DNA of 64,000 bases from Senegalia massiliensis (GCF_900626135.1 NZ_LR130785.1:1-64000), one strand, 5' to 3'; counted from the stretch's first letter, positions 8,327 to 18,490 are shown. Notes: generated from the letters alone by a model not told the origin. Numbers and translations are program-made.

Positions 8327-10079
8327 AAATATTATATGATTTTATTTTTCTATATATTGTTGCTCTTCCAATACCTAAAACCCTTGCAGATTTTTCTATA
8401 CCTTTGTTATCCCTACCATATCTATCTAAAGCTTTTTTTATCTCTATTTTTTCTAACTCTTTTATAGTCATTATAGAAGAAGTATTTTCTTTTATATTTT
8501 CATATTCTTGTTCTCTTATATTCCTTGGTAAATCTCCTATATTTATTATATCTGTAACACACATATTAACAGCATATTCTATTACATTCTCAAGTTCACG
8601 AATATTTCCAGGCCAATGATATTGTCTAAACAATTCAATTACATTATTACTTACTTTATTTATATTTCTATTTAATCTTTTATTGAATTTCTCAAGAAAA
8701 TTATCTACTAATATAGTTATATCATCTAATCTCTCTCTCAAAGGTGGTATTTTTAAAGGAATTACATTCAATCTATAATATAAATCCTCCCTAAATTCTT
8801 TATATTTCACCTTTTGTTCCAATAACTTATTTGTAGCAGCTATAACTCTTACATCTACTGGAATTACACTATTTCCTCCTACTCTTTCAATTACACTTTC
8901 TTGTAATACACGAAGTAATTTTGTTTGTAAATGTAATGGCATGTCACCTATTTCATCTAAAAATATAGTTCCTTTATGTGCAAGTTCAAATTTGCCTAAT
9001 TTTCCACTCTTTTTAGCTCCTGTAAAAGCACCTTCTTCATATCCAAAAAGTTCAGTTTCTATTAAATTTTCAGGAATAGCAGTACAATTTATTGCAATAA
9101 ATGGCTTATCTGCTCTTTCCGATTCAAAATGGATACTTCTTGCAAAAAGTTCTTTCCCTGTACCACTTTCACCAGTTATTAATACAGTAGAATTACTTTT
9201 AGATATTTTTTTTGCATATCTTTTTACATCTTTTATATTTATACTTTCACCAATAATATCACTAAAAAATGTCATTTGAGTAGGACTTGATAAATCATTT
9301 ACTACTTTTAGTATTTCTTTCATTTTAGTAAATGTAAATATATAACCTGTTACTTCATTCTCTATAATTATAGGTTTTACACTATAAAATGCTCTATAAT
9401 TTTTATTTTTATATTTATATACAAATTCTTTATTTGATATAGGTGACTTTTTATTTGAAAATTTATTTTTTATTATTTCTTTTATATTCTTTATTTTATT
9501 TAATTCAAACATTTCATTTGCTATTATATTACATCTTTTTATTTCTCCATTTTGTCCAGTTGAAATTACTCCTGTATTCATAGAATTTAATAGTATTTCT
9601 AACTCACTAGCCATAAGAGTAATTTCTTCTTTTTTTCTATTTTCGTCTAATTTAGATGCAATTAAATCTGCCATATGATTTAAAAACTCTAACAAATTCA
9701 TCTTATTACTTGATATTATTTCTTTTTGTTCTTTATTAAATGCTATAAGCCCTATAATCCCAATTGTATCTCTATTTATTTTAATAGGACAACATACTTG
9801 AGCCCATTCTCTACACACACCTTTATGAGTACAATTCTTACATGCTTCATGTTCTCTAGGATTTTCTATTATAAAGCTTTCATTTTGCTTAAGAGCATAA
9901 GCAAAAAGACAATTGTCATTTAGCTTCTCGCCTATATTATCTAAATATTTTCCAGTTCCGGCAATTCTATTTAATTTTTCATCAACTATTGTAACATCTA
10001 CATTGATTACACTTGCTATAGCATTAGTTATATTTGTAAGAGTATCAGATATTTTATATAAATCATTTTGACTATACAT
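8325..10079 (-). CDS. Sigma-54-dependent activator, probable regulator of cysteine degradation (CdsR-like)
   Basis: Bacterial enhancer-binding protein of 584 residues. The N-terminal sensor (1-145) has a cysteine-rich loop with C80, C83, C89, C96 and C97. A PAS-like region follows at about 155-255. The AAA+ domain has Walker A GESGTGKE (303-310), the sigma-54 contact loop GAFTGA (350-355) and Walker B TIFLDE (to 376). A Fis-type helix-turn-helix ends the protein (KSARVLGIGRATIYRKIKS). It lies 23 bases after the M3 oligopeptidase gene on the same strand and directly upstream of the sigma-54 promoter of the cysteine desulfidase gene, so that gene is its likely target. Start ATG follows AAGGATTTG. 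The identity of the signal is inferred, not shown. Confidence 0.9.
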   Translation of the reverse strand: MYSQNDLYKISDTLTNITNAIASVINVDVTIVDEKLNRIAGTGKYLDNIGEKLNDNCLFAYALKQNESFIIENPREHEACKNCTHKGVCREWAQVCCPIKINRDTIGIIGLIAFNKEQKEIISSNKMNLLEFLNHMADLIASKLDENRKKEEITLMASELEILLNSMNTGVISTGQNGEIKRCNIIANEMFELNKIKNIKEIIKNKFSNKKSPISNKEFVYKYKNKNYRAFYSVKPIIIENEVTGYIFTFTKMKEILKVVNDLSSPTQMTFFSDIIGESINIKDVKRYAKKISKSNSTVLITGESGTGKELFARSIHFESERADKPFIAINCTAIPENLIETELFGYEEGAFTGAKKSGKLGKFELAHKGTIFLDEIGDMPLHLQTKLLRVLQESVIERVGGNSVIPVDVRVIAATNKLLEQKVKYKEFREDLYYRLNVIPLKIPPLRERLDDITILVDNFLEKFNKRLNRNINKVSNNVIELFRQYHWPGNIRELENVIEYAVNMCVTDIINIGDLPRNIREQEYENIKENTSSIMTIKELEKIEIKKALDRYGRDNKGIEKSARVLGIGRATIYRKIKSYNI

Positions 10080-10102
10080 TTTATCAAATCCTTAAAATAT
10101 TT

Positions 10103-11800
10103 TTAAAGTTTTTTATCATCTATTTTTTCTAACCATTCTTTTATAGGTTTTGAAATTTCAGATATAGTTCCTTCATTAAATGGATTTTTAAGTCCTGAAA
10201 ATTCTACTAATTCTAAGAAAGATTTACTTCCTCCCATTTTACATAATTTTATATAGCTTTCTAAAGCTTCTTCTTTATTATCTCTATATTTAACCCAATA
10301 TTGAAATGCACAAACTTGAGCTAAAGTATAATCTATATAATAGAAAGGATCTGTGAAAATATGACCTTGTCTAAACCAAAATCCTCCTCTTTCTAAGAAA
10401 TCATTATCTTCATAATTTAAATTAGGAAGATATTTCTTTTCTAACTCTCTCCATTTTCTTTTTCTATCAATTTTTGATACTTCTGGATTTTCAAATACAA
10501 AGTGTTGGAATTCATCTACTAATGCTCCATAAGGTAAAAATAAAACTGTTCCACTTAAATGAGAAAATTTATATTTTAAAGTATCTTCTTTAAAAAATAA
10601 GTCCATCCATGGCCATGCTAAGAATTCCATACTCATAGAGTGAATCTCACATGCGTCAAGAGTTGGAAAATTATACTCAGGCAATTCAAAATCCCTACTA
10701 CTATACATTTGAAAAGCATGACCTGCTTCATGAGTTAGAACATCTACATCGTCTGAAGTGCCATTAAAATTTGAGAATATAAATGGTGATTTATAATCAT
10801 CTATAAATGTACAATATCCACCACCAGCTTTACCTTTTTTAGCTTCTAGATCCATAAGATTTTTTTGCTTCATAAACTTAAAAAATTCACCTGTTTCAGC
10901 AGACAATTCATTATACATTTTTTCTGCATTTTGTATCATCCAGTTTTTATCGCCTTTAGGCGTAGCATTTCCAGATAAAAATTCTAAAGGTTCATCATAA
11001 TATTTAAGATTTTCAATTCCTAATCTTTCTGCTTGCCTTTTTCTTAAAGAGTTTGCAATAGGAACTATTTCTTCTTTAATTTGATCTCTATATTGTTTTA
11101 CCATATCCTTATTATAATCACTTCTTTTATGTCTATCATATGCAAGTTCTATAAAATTATTATATTCTAATTTTTTTGCTATTTTCTGTCTAACTTTTAC
11201 CATTTCATCATAAATATCATCAAATTCTTGTTCATTTTCAAAAAAGAAATTATTATAAGCAACTTGGGCTTTTTTTCTTATATTTCTATCTTTTGATTGT
11301 AAAAATGGACCCATTTCAGATAAATTTCTTTCTTCTCCTTCAAAATTTATTTTTGAAGAGCCACGTAATTTAGTATATCTACTTACTAATTTATTTTCTT
11401 TTTTTAAGTCTTCTATTATATCTTCAGAGAAAGTTTTAATTTTAAGTTCTGCAATTTTAAATATCTGATCTCCCCATTGGTCTTTTAATTCATTTTTAAA
11501 TTTTGAATTAATAAGTGCTTTATAATAATGTGAAACAAGTCCAGTATAAACAGGAGAATTTTCATCCATAAATTCTTTTTCTTTTTCATAATATTCATCA
11601 TTTAAATTTATTGTATGACGAATTAAAACTAAGTTTTCCATAGTCTCAAAGTTTTTTCTTAAATTGTTTATATTTTTCATCATTTCATTTTGAATATCTA
11701 CAGTTTCTGCTTCTTTAAATTTTTCTAAATAATCTATAAATTCTCGTTCTAACTTTTTAATATTTGGTCTTATATATTCATATTCATTAAATTTTTTCAA
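10103..11800 (-). CDS. M3 family oligoendopeptidase (PepF-like)
   Basis: Cytoplasmic zinc metallopeptidase that cuts short peptides. The thermolysin-type motif HEAGH is at 357-361, and further family residues follow in EIHSMSMEF. The 565 residues fit the M3 oligoendopeptidase length. The start is TTG, 8 bases behind AAAAGGAG; no ATG lies close enough. It is the first gene of a probable two-gene unit with the sigma-54 activator, which would tie peptide use to cysteine degradation. The closest named relatives are PepF/PepB type enzymes; exact specificity is not visible. Confidence 0.9.
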   Translation of the reverse strand: MKKFNEYEYIRPNIKKLEREFIDYLEKFKEAETVDIQNEMMKNINNLRKNFETMENLVLIRHTINLNDEYYEKEKEFMDENSPVYTGLVSHYYKALINSKFKNELKDQWGDQIFKIAELKIKTFSEDIIEDLKKENKLVSRYTKLRGSSKINFEGEERNLSEMGPFLQSKDRNIRKKAQVAYNNFFFENEQEFDDIYDEMVKVRQKIAKKLEYNNFIELAYDRHKRSDYNKDMVKQYRDQIKEEIVPIANSLRKRQAERLGIENLKYYDEPLEFLSGNATPKGDKNWMIQNAEKMYNELSAETGEFFKFMKQKNLMDLEAKKGKAGGGYCTFIDDYKSPFIFSNFNGTSDDVDVLTHEAGHAFQMYSSRDFELPEYNFPTLDACEIHSMSMEFLAWPWMDLFFKEDTLKYKFSHLSGTVLFLPYGALVDEFQHFVFENPEVSKIDRKRKWRELEKKYLPNLNYEDNDFLERGGFWFRQGHIFTDPFYYIDYTLAQVCAFQYWVKYRDNKEEALESYIKLCKMGGSKSFLELVEFSGLKNPFNEGTISEISKPIKEWLEKIDDKKL

Positions 11801-11919
11801 AAATAATCACTCCTTTTATTTTCTACTTATATCATATCACTATCTATTACTTTTTTTCTACTATAATATAAATATATATGGGTAATAATAAATTGAATAT
11901 ATAGAAAGAAGGGATACAA

Positions 11920-12921
11920 ATGAAAGATGTAAAATTTAAAGCATTTTTTGTGGAAGAAGATGGAGAAAACTTTAAAAGAAGTATAATCTCAAAACAAATA
12001 AGTGATTTGCCAGAAGGTGATATTACTATAAATGTAAAATATTCTTCTTTAAATTACAAGGATGCATTGTCATCAATAGGAAATAAAGGAGTAACTAGAA
12101 ATTATCCTCATACTCCTGGAATTGATGCAGCTGGAATTGTAGTAGAAAGTAATGATAATAATATAAAAGAAGGCGATAAAGTATTAGTCACAGGATATGA
12201 TTTAGGAATGAATACTGATGGTGGATTTGAAGAATATATTCGTGTTCCTAGTAAGTGGGTAGTTAAACTCCCAGAGAATTTATCATTAAAAGAAAGTATG
12301 ATATATGGTACAGCAGGTTTTACTGCCGCTATATCTGTATATAAACTTATGAAATTAGGAAGAGTAAAACCTAATGATGGAGAGATATTAGTAACTGGTG
12401 CTACTGGTGGAGTTGGTAGTACTGCTATAAAAATATTATCTAAATTAGGATATAATGTAATAGGTGCTACAGGAAAAAAAGAAGAAAAAGATATGATAGT
12501 TGATATGGGAGCAAAAGACATCATAGATAGACATGAATTGGAAGATGAAAGTGGAAAACCTCTTTTAAAATCTAGATGGGCTGGAGTGATTGATACAACT
12601 GGAGGTAATATGCTTTCAACTGCAATAAAAACTACAAATTATGGTGGTAGTGTAACTACATGCGGAAATGTAGCTGGTCATAAATTTGATGCATCTGTTT
12701 ATCCATTTATATTAAGAGGAATATCACTGCTTGGAGTTGACTCAGTAAATGTAGATAATGAGCTTAGAAATATATTATGGAGCTTGCTTTCAAATGATTG
12801 GAAAATAGATACTTTACATGATAATATAAATGAAATTGGACTTAAAGAATTAAATGAAGAAATTGATAAAATGTTAAATGGAAATCATAAAGGAAGAACT
12901 ATTGTAAATTTAGAAAAATAA
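11920..12921 (+). CDS. YhdH/YhfP family quinone oxidoreductase (AcuI-like)
   Basis: Zinc-free medium-chain dehydrogenase/reductase of 333 residues, related to YhdH, YhfP and acrylyl-CoA reductase AcuI. The GroES-like N-terminal half carries SSLNYKDALSSIGN and HTPGIDAAG. The Rossmann NADPH site is VTGATGGVGSTA at about 158-169. Typical late segments SRWAGVIDTTGGN and GRTIVNL agree with the family. Zinc-binding cysteines of alcohol dehydrogenases are absent. Start ATG follows GAAGGGATAC. The gene is monocistronic with a strong downstream hairpin. Substrate could be a quinone, an enone or acrylyl-CoA. Confidence 0.87.
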   Translation: MKDVKFKAFFVEEDGENFKRSIISKQISDLPEGDITINVKYSSLNYKDALSSIGNKGVTRNYPHTPGIDAAGIVVESNDNNIKEGDKVLVTGYDLGMNTDGGFEEYIRVPSKWVVKLPENLSLKESMIYGTAGFTAAISVYKLMKLGRVKPNDGEILVTGATGGVGSTAIKILSKLGYNVIGATGKKEEKDMIVDMGAKDIIDRHELEDESGKPLLKSRWAGVIDTTGGNMLSTAIKTTNYGGSVTTCGNVAGHKFDASVYPFILRGISLLGVDSVNVDNELRNILWSLLSNDWKIDTLHDNINEIGLKELNEEIDKMLNGNHKGRTIVNLEK

Positions 12922-12923
12922 AA

Positions 12924-12957
12924 AATAATGACATCATATTGATATGATGTCATTATT
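12924..12957. terminator. Bidirectional intrinsic terminator
   Basis: Fifteen-bp perfect stem (AATAATGACATCATA) with loop TTGA and T-runs on both sides. It serves the oxidoreductase gene and the convergent metP-metS unit. Confidence 0.85.
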
Positions 12958-12964
12958 TTTTATA

Positions 12965-13063
12965 TTAACTTTTATCTTTTATGGCTATAGTAACAGTAAC
13001 TGCTATGCCACCCCATAATACAATTGCTCCAAATAAGAAAAATGCTATAGAAGTTCCTGTCAT
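12965..13063 (-). CDS. metS: MetS, small subunit of methionine/alanine NSS transporter
   Basis: A 32-residue single-span membrane protein starting MTGTSIAFFLFGAIVLWGG and ending in a charged tail (IKDKS). This matches the MetS family, whose members pair with a 12-span NSS transporter to import methionine and alanine. Its ATG overlaps the metP stop codon by one base (TAATG), with GAGGAGG positioned inside the end of metP, so translation is coupled. The size, the tryptophan-glycine pair and the tandem arrangement with metP support the call. Confidence 0.85.
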   Translation of the reverse strand: MTGTSIAFFLFGAIVLWGGIAVTVTIAIKDKS

Positions 13064-14586
13064 TAAATTGCCTCCTCTTCATCTTCAATATTTTTCTCTA
13101 ATACTCCCTTATGCCATCTTGTACTTTTAGCTATAAATGCAATAACTATAATAGATCCTACAACTCCCCAACCTAATAGTAGAAGTGCAGAAGATGAGTA
13201 ATCTCCACCACCATAAGGAGATTTTATTTCATTAATTATCTTTGTAATAAGCATTACACCTAGTATTGCAGGTGTTACAAACTTAATCATTACTTCCCAC
13301 CATTTACCTATACTATAAATAGATACTGAGTTAGTATGCTTTCTTATCTTATCTGCACCAATTATCCAACCTAATATTAATGCTTCGAGTAATCCTACAG
13401 TTACTAAACTAAATGAATTAATAAACGCATCAACTATATCTAGTACAAAAACTCCAGCTCCTGTTGCATATATTACACATACTAAATATCCTACTATGGA
13501 AGTTATAGTAATTACTTTTTTTCTACTTGCTCCAGATTTATCTATAACTGCACTAGAGAATGCTTCTAATAATGAAATACTTGATGTTAGTCCTGCAAAT
13601 ACTAATGCTAAAAAGAATAATACTCCAAAAACAGCACCAAGTGGTCCCATTAAACTAAAGACTTTTGGAAAAGCTACAAAAGCAAGACCAATACCTTGTG
13701 TTGCAACATCTTCAATTGGTATTCCTTGGCTAGTTGCCATAAATCCTAATATCCCAAACACTCCTATAGCTGATAAAAATTCAAATCCACTATTTGAAAA
13801 TGCAGTTATAAATGCACTATTATTTATATCTGACTTTTTAGGTAAATAAGATGAATATGTTATGAGTATTCCCATAGCTAAACTAAGTGAGAAAAATACT
13901 TGCCCATATGCATCTATCCATACATTTAAATCTTTTACTTTTGACCAGTCAGGTGTAAATAGTTTATTTAATCCTAAAGATGCTCCAGGAAGTGTAACTC
14001 CTCTAATAACTATAATAATCATAATTCCAAGTAATGTAGGTATGAGTACTTTATTTAATTTCTCTATTCCACCGGAAACTCCTCTATAAGATACAAACCA
14101 ATTTATAAACCAAATAGCTGTAATTCCTATAAATATTGGCCACCTCATTCCTGATATATCTAAGGGACCAGATGAAGCCTGTAAAAACTCACCAAAGAAA
14201 AATGCATTAGTATCAGAACCCCAAGTTTGACCAAATGAGAAAAACAAATAATTAATTGCCCAACTTAATATTGCTGTATAATAAGTAAGTATAATGAAGG
14301 ATGTAACACTAGGCCACCAACCAAGCCATTCAAACTTCTTATTTCCTCTAGCAAACGATAATGGAGCAGACCCTCTAAACTTATGTCCAAACCCATATTC
14401 TAATATAACCAAAGGTATCCCTGCTGTAAATAAAGCTATAAAATAAGGTACTAAAAACGCCCCTCCTCCGTTGGTATATAAGAGATAAGGATACCTCCAA
14501 ATATTTCCTAAACCAACTGCCGAACCTATAACTGCTAAAATAAAACCTAATTTCGAACCCCATTGTCCTCTGTCATTGTTTTCCAA
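13063..14586 (-). CDS. metP: Sodium-dependent amino-acid transporter, NSS/SNF family (MetP-like)
   Basis: LeuT-fold sodium symporter of 507 residues with 12 predicted membrane spans. The TM1 signature around GSAVGLGNIWRYPYL is intact and includes the unwound sodium/substrate site. The 12-span length and the following metS gene identify the MetP type, known to take up methionine and alanine. The start is TTG (MENNDRGQW), with AAGGAG upstream at a rather long spacing of 10 bases. A CodY-like palindrome lies 58 bases upstream. The substrate assignment is by family, not by visible residues. Confidence 0.88.
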   Translation of the reverse strand: MENNDRGQWGSKLGFILAVIGSAVGLGNIWRYPYLLYTNGGGAFLVPYFIALFTAGIPLVILEYGFGHKFRGSAPLSFARGNKKFEWLGWWPSVTSFIILTYYTAILSWAINYLFFSFGQTWGSDTNAFFFGEFLQASSGPLDISGMRWPIFIGITAIWFINWFVSYRGVSGGIEKLNKVLIPTLLGIMIIIVIRGVTLPGASLGLNKLFTPDWSKVKDLNVWIDAYGQVFFSLSLAMGILITYSSYLPKKSDINNSAFITAFSNSGFEFLSAIGVFGILGFMATSQGIPIEDVATQGIGLAFVAFPKVFSLMGPLGAVFGVLFFLALVFAGLTSSISLLEAFSSAVIDKSGASRKKVITITSIVGYLVCVIYATGAGVFVLDIVDAFINSFSLVTVGLLEALILGWIIGADKIRKHTNSVSIYSIGKWWEVMIKFVTPAILGVMLITKIINEIKSPYGGGDYSSSALLLLGWGVVGSIIVIAFIAKSTRWHKGVLEKNIEDEEEAI

Positions 14587-14643
14587 AAAATATCAACTCC
14601 TTGCTTAAAAATTATTATATAAAACCACTATCCCCCTTTCTGT

Positions 14644-14656
14644 ATATTCAGAATAT
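14644..14656. promoter_or_regulatory. Possible CodY-type operator upstream of metP
   Basis: Palindrome ATATTCAGAATAT, which with flanks differs at three positions from the CodY consensus AATTTTCWGAAAATT. Such matches are easy to meet in AT-rich DNA, so this is only suggestive. The location before an amino-acid importer fits. Confidence 0.25.
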
Positions 14657-14750
14657 TTTGTATCATTAGTTTAACATATGACAATTATATACGATTTATT
14701 TCAATTTAGCAACACTTTAAATTATATTTTTTTACTTTTTGTTAATAATT

Positions 14751-14779
14751 AAAATCACCTATATTATATAGGTGATTTT
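14751..14779 (-). terminator. Hairpin after the YgiQ gene
   Basis: Thirteen-bp perfect stem (AAAATCACCTATA) with loop TTA, 12 bases beyond the YgiQ stop. The T-tract on the minus strand is weak. Confidence 0.65.
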
Positions 14780-14790
14780 AATCGTTATAT

Positions 14791-16578
14791 TTAAGGTTTT
14801 ATAAGACATTTTTTAGAAAAACCAATTAAATCTTCTCTATTTTCTTTTAAAAGAGCTTCTTTCACAAGTTTATAATTTCTACGGTCACTATATTGAATTA
14901 ATGCTCTCTGTATAGCTTTTTCATGTGGTGACTTTGCCACATATACTTTTTTCATAGTTCTAGGGTCAAGACCTGTGTAATACATACAAGTAGAAAGAGT
15001 AGAAGGGGTTGGATAAAAATCCTGTACTTGTTCTGGTCTGTGTCCTATTTTATTTAAATATTCTGCAAGGGATATAGCATCTTTTAAAGTTGAACCTGGA
15101 TGAGAACTCATAAGATAAGGAACCACAAATTGTTCTTTTCCTATTTTTTTATTTATATTTTCAAACTTATTTATGAATTTTTCATAAACTTCTTTTTTAG
15201 GCTTTCCCATTTTTTCTAATACATTCTCTGAAATATGTTCTGGTGCAACTTTTAATTGACCACTTATATGATGTTTACATAATTCCTTAAAAAAAGTATC
15301 ATCTTTATCATGTATAAGATAATCATATCTAATTCCTGAACGAATAAATACTTTTTTCACCTTAGGAATATTTCTAAGTTTCCTTAAAAGATGTAAATAA
15401 TCCTTATGATCTATTTCAAGCTGGGTACAAGGACTAGGAAATAAACATTGTTTTTCTTTACATACTCCATATTTTTCTTGCTTTTTACAAGCTCTTTTCC
15501 TAAAATTAGCAGTAGGTCCTCCTACATCGTGAATATATCCTTTGAAGTTTTCATCTTCAACTATTTTTTCTGCTTCATTTAATATAGACTTATGACTTCT
15601 TGATTTAACTACCCTTCCTTGATGAAAAGCTAAGGCACAGAAATTACAGTTTCCAAAACAGCCTCTATTACTTATAATACTAAATTTAACCTCATTTATT
15701 GCAGGTATCCCACCCTGTTTTTCATATATAGGATGGTAATTTCTAGTATAAGGAAGATTATATATATCATCTAAATCTATATTTTCTATAGGTTCTTGAG
15801 GTGGATTTTGTACAATATAGTAATTATCTTCATAAGATTCTATTAGTGGTTTGCCTTGTATACTATCCATATTTTTATATTGAATCATAAAACTTTCTGC
15901 ATATTTTTTCTTATTATTAGTTATTTCACTATATGAAGGCAAGAAAATAGGCTCATAAGCCCTATCCTTATCTTTTGTCTTATATACTGTACCTTTTATA
16001 TATGTTATTTCTTCTATAGGTATACCACTTTCCAAGGATTCAGCTATCTCTACTATTTGCTTTTCTCCCATGCCATATACTATTAAGTCTGCTCTTGAAT
16101 CTATTATTATACTTCTTCTAATACTATTATCCCAATAATCATAGTGAGCAAATCTTCTAAGACTTGCCTCTATTCCTCCAAGTATAATAGGCACATCCTT
16201 GTATGCTTCTTTGATTTTATTACTATACACTATAGAAGCTCTATCAGGCCTATAATCTGCATTACCTCCAGGTGAATATAAGTCATTTCTTCTTTTCATT
16301 TTTGCTACTGTATAATGATTTACCATAGAATCAATATTTCCACTTGTTACAAGAAATGCTAATCGAGGCTTACCTAATTTTTTGAAGTCTTTTAAACTCT
16401 TCCAATTAGGTTGAGCTATTATTCCAACTTTATATCCATATCTTTCTAGTACCCTTCCAATTATTGCAGCTCCAAATGATGGGTGATCTACATATGCATC
16501 TCCTGATACAATTATAAAGTCTAATATATCCCATCCTCTATCTTTCATATCTTTTTGTGATATTGGTAAAAATTCCAT
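14791..16578 (-). CDS. YgiQ family radical SAM protein
   Basis: Radical SAM enzyme of the YgiQ (UPF0313) family, function unknown in general. The 595 residues open with [20 protein letters not shown], a typical start, followed by a B12-binding-like N-terminal region. The [4Fe-4S]/SAM motif CFGNCNFC has C307, C311 and C314. A second cysteine group, [20 protein letters not shown], lies near 370-390 and is usual for the family. Start ATG, single-gene unit between hairpins. The family name is firm; the reaction is not known. Confidence 0.92.
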   Translation of the reverse strand: MEFLPISQKDMKDRGWDILDFIIVSGDAYVDHPSFGAAIIGRVLERYGYKVGIIAQPNWKSLKDFKKLGKPRLAFLVTSGNIDSMVNHYTVAKMKRRNDLYSPGGNADYRPDRASIVYSNKIKEAYKDVPIILGGIEASLRRFAHYDYWDNSIRRSIIIDSRADLIVYGMGEKQIVEIAESLESGIPIEEITYIKGTVYKTKDKDRAYEPIFLPSYSEITNNKKKYAESFMIQYKNMDSIQGKPLIESYEDNYYIVQNPPQEPIENIDLDDIYNLPYTRNYHPIYEKQGGIPAINEVKFSIISNRGCFGNCNFCALAFHQGRVVKSRSHKSILNEAEKIVEDENFKGYIHDVGGPTANFRKRACKKQEKYGVCKEKQCLFPSPCTQLEIDHKDYLHLLRKLRNIPKVKKVFIRSGIRYDYLIHDKDDTFFKELCKHHISGQLKVAPEHISENVLEKMGKPKKEVYEKFINKFENINKKIGKEQFVVPYLMSSHPGSTLKDAISLAEYLNKIGHRPEQVQDFYPTPSTLSTCMYYTGLDPRTMKKVYVAKSPHEKAIQRALIQYSDRRNYKLVKEALLKENREDLIGFSKKCLIKP

Positions 16579-16641
16579 TTATATTCATCCTTTGTATTAT
16601 AATATAGTTATTATATACATTATAATACTTTTAATCAACAA

Positions 16642-16667
16642 AAAACCGCCTTAAATAAGGCGGTTTT
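16642..16667 (-). terminator. Intrinsic terminator of the CoA-disulfide reductase gene
   Basis: GC-rich stem CCGCCTT/AAGGCGG with loop AAAT, extended by A-T pairs and followed on the minus strand by a T-run. A textbook Rho-independent terminator. Confidence 0.9.
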
Positions 16668-16672
16668 AAAAT

Positions 16673-17998
16673 TTATGCATTTAAACCTGGTAAATTTAAT
16701 AAGTTCCATGGTTTATTATAATGTGGTTGGAAAAAGAAATCAGTATATGCAAGTTCATCTAAAGTCATTTTATTTTGTATAACTACTGACATAGTATTCA
16801 TATACTGTGTTAAATCTGCATCTGATATAATTTGTGCACCTAATATTCTTCTTGTACCTTTTTCATATACTACCTTTAATGTAGCTTCTTCATGTGTCGG
16901 CATAAATTCAGGTCTATATTTATCCTTTACTGTAACAGTATCAAAATCTAAACCAGCTTGTTTTGCTGCTTCTTCTGTAAGCCCTGAAGAAGAAATATTA
17001 TGATTATATATCTTTATACCAGAAGTTCCTTGAGTACCCATATATCTAGCTTTATTTTCTAAGAGATTTTTAGATGCTATAGTTCCCATTCTTACTGCAT
17101 TTGTAGCTAATGGTATGTATCTATGCTCTCCTGTTGGGTTATAAATTATTGCTGAATTGTCTCCTGCTGCAAATACGTCTTCTTTACTTGTTCTCATATA
17201 TTCATCTACTTTTATTGCACCATTACCTAACATTTCTACTTGATCCTTAAGTAAAGAAGTATTTGGTTTGAAACCAATACATAATATAACTAAATCTATA
17301 TCATACTCACCCTTATCAGTTATAACCTTTGATACTTTACCATCATTTCCTTCAAATTTTGTAACTTTTTCACCTAACGCAAGTTTTATTCCTTTTTCTC
17401 TAAAAGTATTTTCAGCTATATCAGTATATTCTTTATCTAAATATTTACTTAGTATTCTATCAGCCATATCTATAAGAGTAACATTTTTATCATTTAAATT
17501 AAATGCTTCCGCAAGCTCTACACCAATATATCCTGCACCTATTACTGCTATATTCTTTGCATTTTTAGCTCTCTCTATAATAGTATTTGAGTGATTATAA
17601 TTCTTAGATAATAATATGTTATCCAAGTCTATACCTTCAAAAGGAGGTACTATTGGCCATGAGCCTGTTGTAACTATTAATTTATCATAAAGCTCTTCAA
17701 ATTCTTCTCCTGATTTCATATCTCTAACTTTTATTTTCTTTTTGTCAGTATCTACATCTAATACATCATGCTGCATCTTGGTATTAACTCCAAGTTTAGC
17801 AAGTTCCTTTGGTGATGAATAAAATAATCCTTCTGGATCCTCTATAAATCCACCTACATATAATGCTATACCACAAGAAAGAAAAGAAATATTATCATTT
17901 CTTTCGTAAACTGTAATTTCTGCATCAGGATACATCTTAGCAGCATTTACTGTTGCCGCTGTTCCCGCATGTGTACATCCTATAACTACTATTTTCAT
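16673..17998 (-). CDS. CoA-disulfide reductase / NADH oxidase family flavoprotein
   Basis: FAD-dependent pyridine nucleotide-disulfide reductase of 441 residues that either reduces CoA disulfide or reduces O2 to water with NADH. The N-terminal FAD site is VVIGCTHAGTAA, the redox cysteine is C42 (SFLSCGIALYVGG), the NAD site is VIGAGYIGVELAEA and the second FAD site is VFAAGDNSAI. The ATG at 17998 is preferred because AAGGAG lies upstream; a GTG nine bases earlier overlaps that site. Single-cysteine enzymes of this group cannot be split into NADH oxidase and CoA-disulfide reductase by eye. In an anaerobe a role in oxygen or redox defence is likely. Confidence 0.9.
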   Translation of the reverse strand: MKIVVIGCTHAGTAATVNAAKMYPDAEITVYERNDNISFLSCGIALYVGGFIEDPEGLFYSSPKELAKLGVNTKMQHDVLDVDTDKKKIKVRDMKSGEEFEELYDKLIVTTGSWPIVPPFEGIDLDNILLSKNYNHSNTIIERAKNAKNIAVIGAGYIGVELAEAFNLNDKNVTLIDMADRILSKYLDKEYTDIAENTFREKGIKLALGEKVTKFEGNDGKVSKVITDKGEYDIDLVILCIGFKPNTSLLKDQVEMLGNGAIKVDEYMRTSKEDVFAAGDNSAIIYNPTGEHRYIPLATNAVRMGTIASKNLLENKARYMGTQGTSGIKIYNHNISSSGLTEEAAKQAGLDFDTVTVKDKYRPEFMPTHEEATLKVVYEKGTRRILGAQIISDADLTQYMNTMSVVIQNKMTLDELAYTDFFFQPHYNKPWNLLNLPGLNA

Positions 17999-18277
17999 AA
18001 AACACACTCCTTGATTGTTAAATTTAAAATTATTTTATTTGCTGCTATATTAATAGTACCCACAATTTTTAAAAATAAACTTTAATTGATAATTATTTTC
18101 AATAAAACATGAAAATTTAATAATAATATGAAAATTAGTATTACTCAAATGGTCATAGAAACTGAATTACGTTTAATTTTACTATTTATTGTTATATTAA
18201 CATAATCATAGTTTGAATTAATTTTTATTTAATACACATAATAATATGGCAGCAAAAATTTAAAAGGAGTGAAAACT

Positions 18278-18490
18278 TTGAAAAATAAAATGGGAAATAA
18301 TCAAGGTAAAAATGCTAGACAAAGAGTTCAAGGAGTTACAGGTCAGCTTCAATCTTCAGTAAATGAGTTAAATCAAGCTCTTTCTTCTGTTGAAAAACCA
18401 GAAAATAAGCAAAAAATCCAAAATACTCTTAACTCAGTAAATAGTGCATTACAATCTGCTAATGATACATTATCAAATTATAAAGAATAA
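18278..18490 (+). CDS. Small glutamine/asparagine-rich protein of unknown function
   Basis: A 70-residue hydrophilic protein from a TTG start with AAAAGGAG eight bases ahead; an in-frame GTG at 18269 belongs to the ribosome site. It contains a lysine-rich head (KNKMGNNQGKNARQRV) and a helical Gln/Ser/Asn-rich body with a two-part repeat, VNELNQALSSVEK and VNSALQSANDTLS. It has no signal peptide or membrane span. The strong ribosome site and terminator suggest a real gene, perhaps a small DNA- or spore-associated protein, but I do not recognise the family. Confidence 0.72.
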   Translation: MKNKMGNNQGKNARQRVQGVTGQLQSSVNELNQALSSVEKPENKQKIQNTLNSVNSALQSANDTLSNYKE

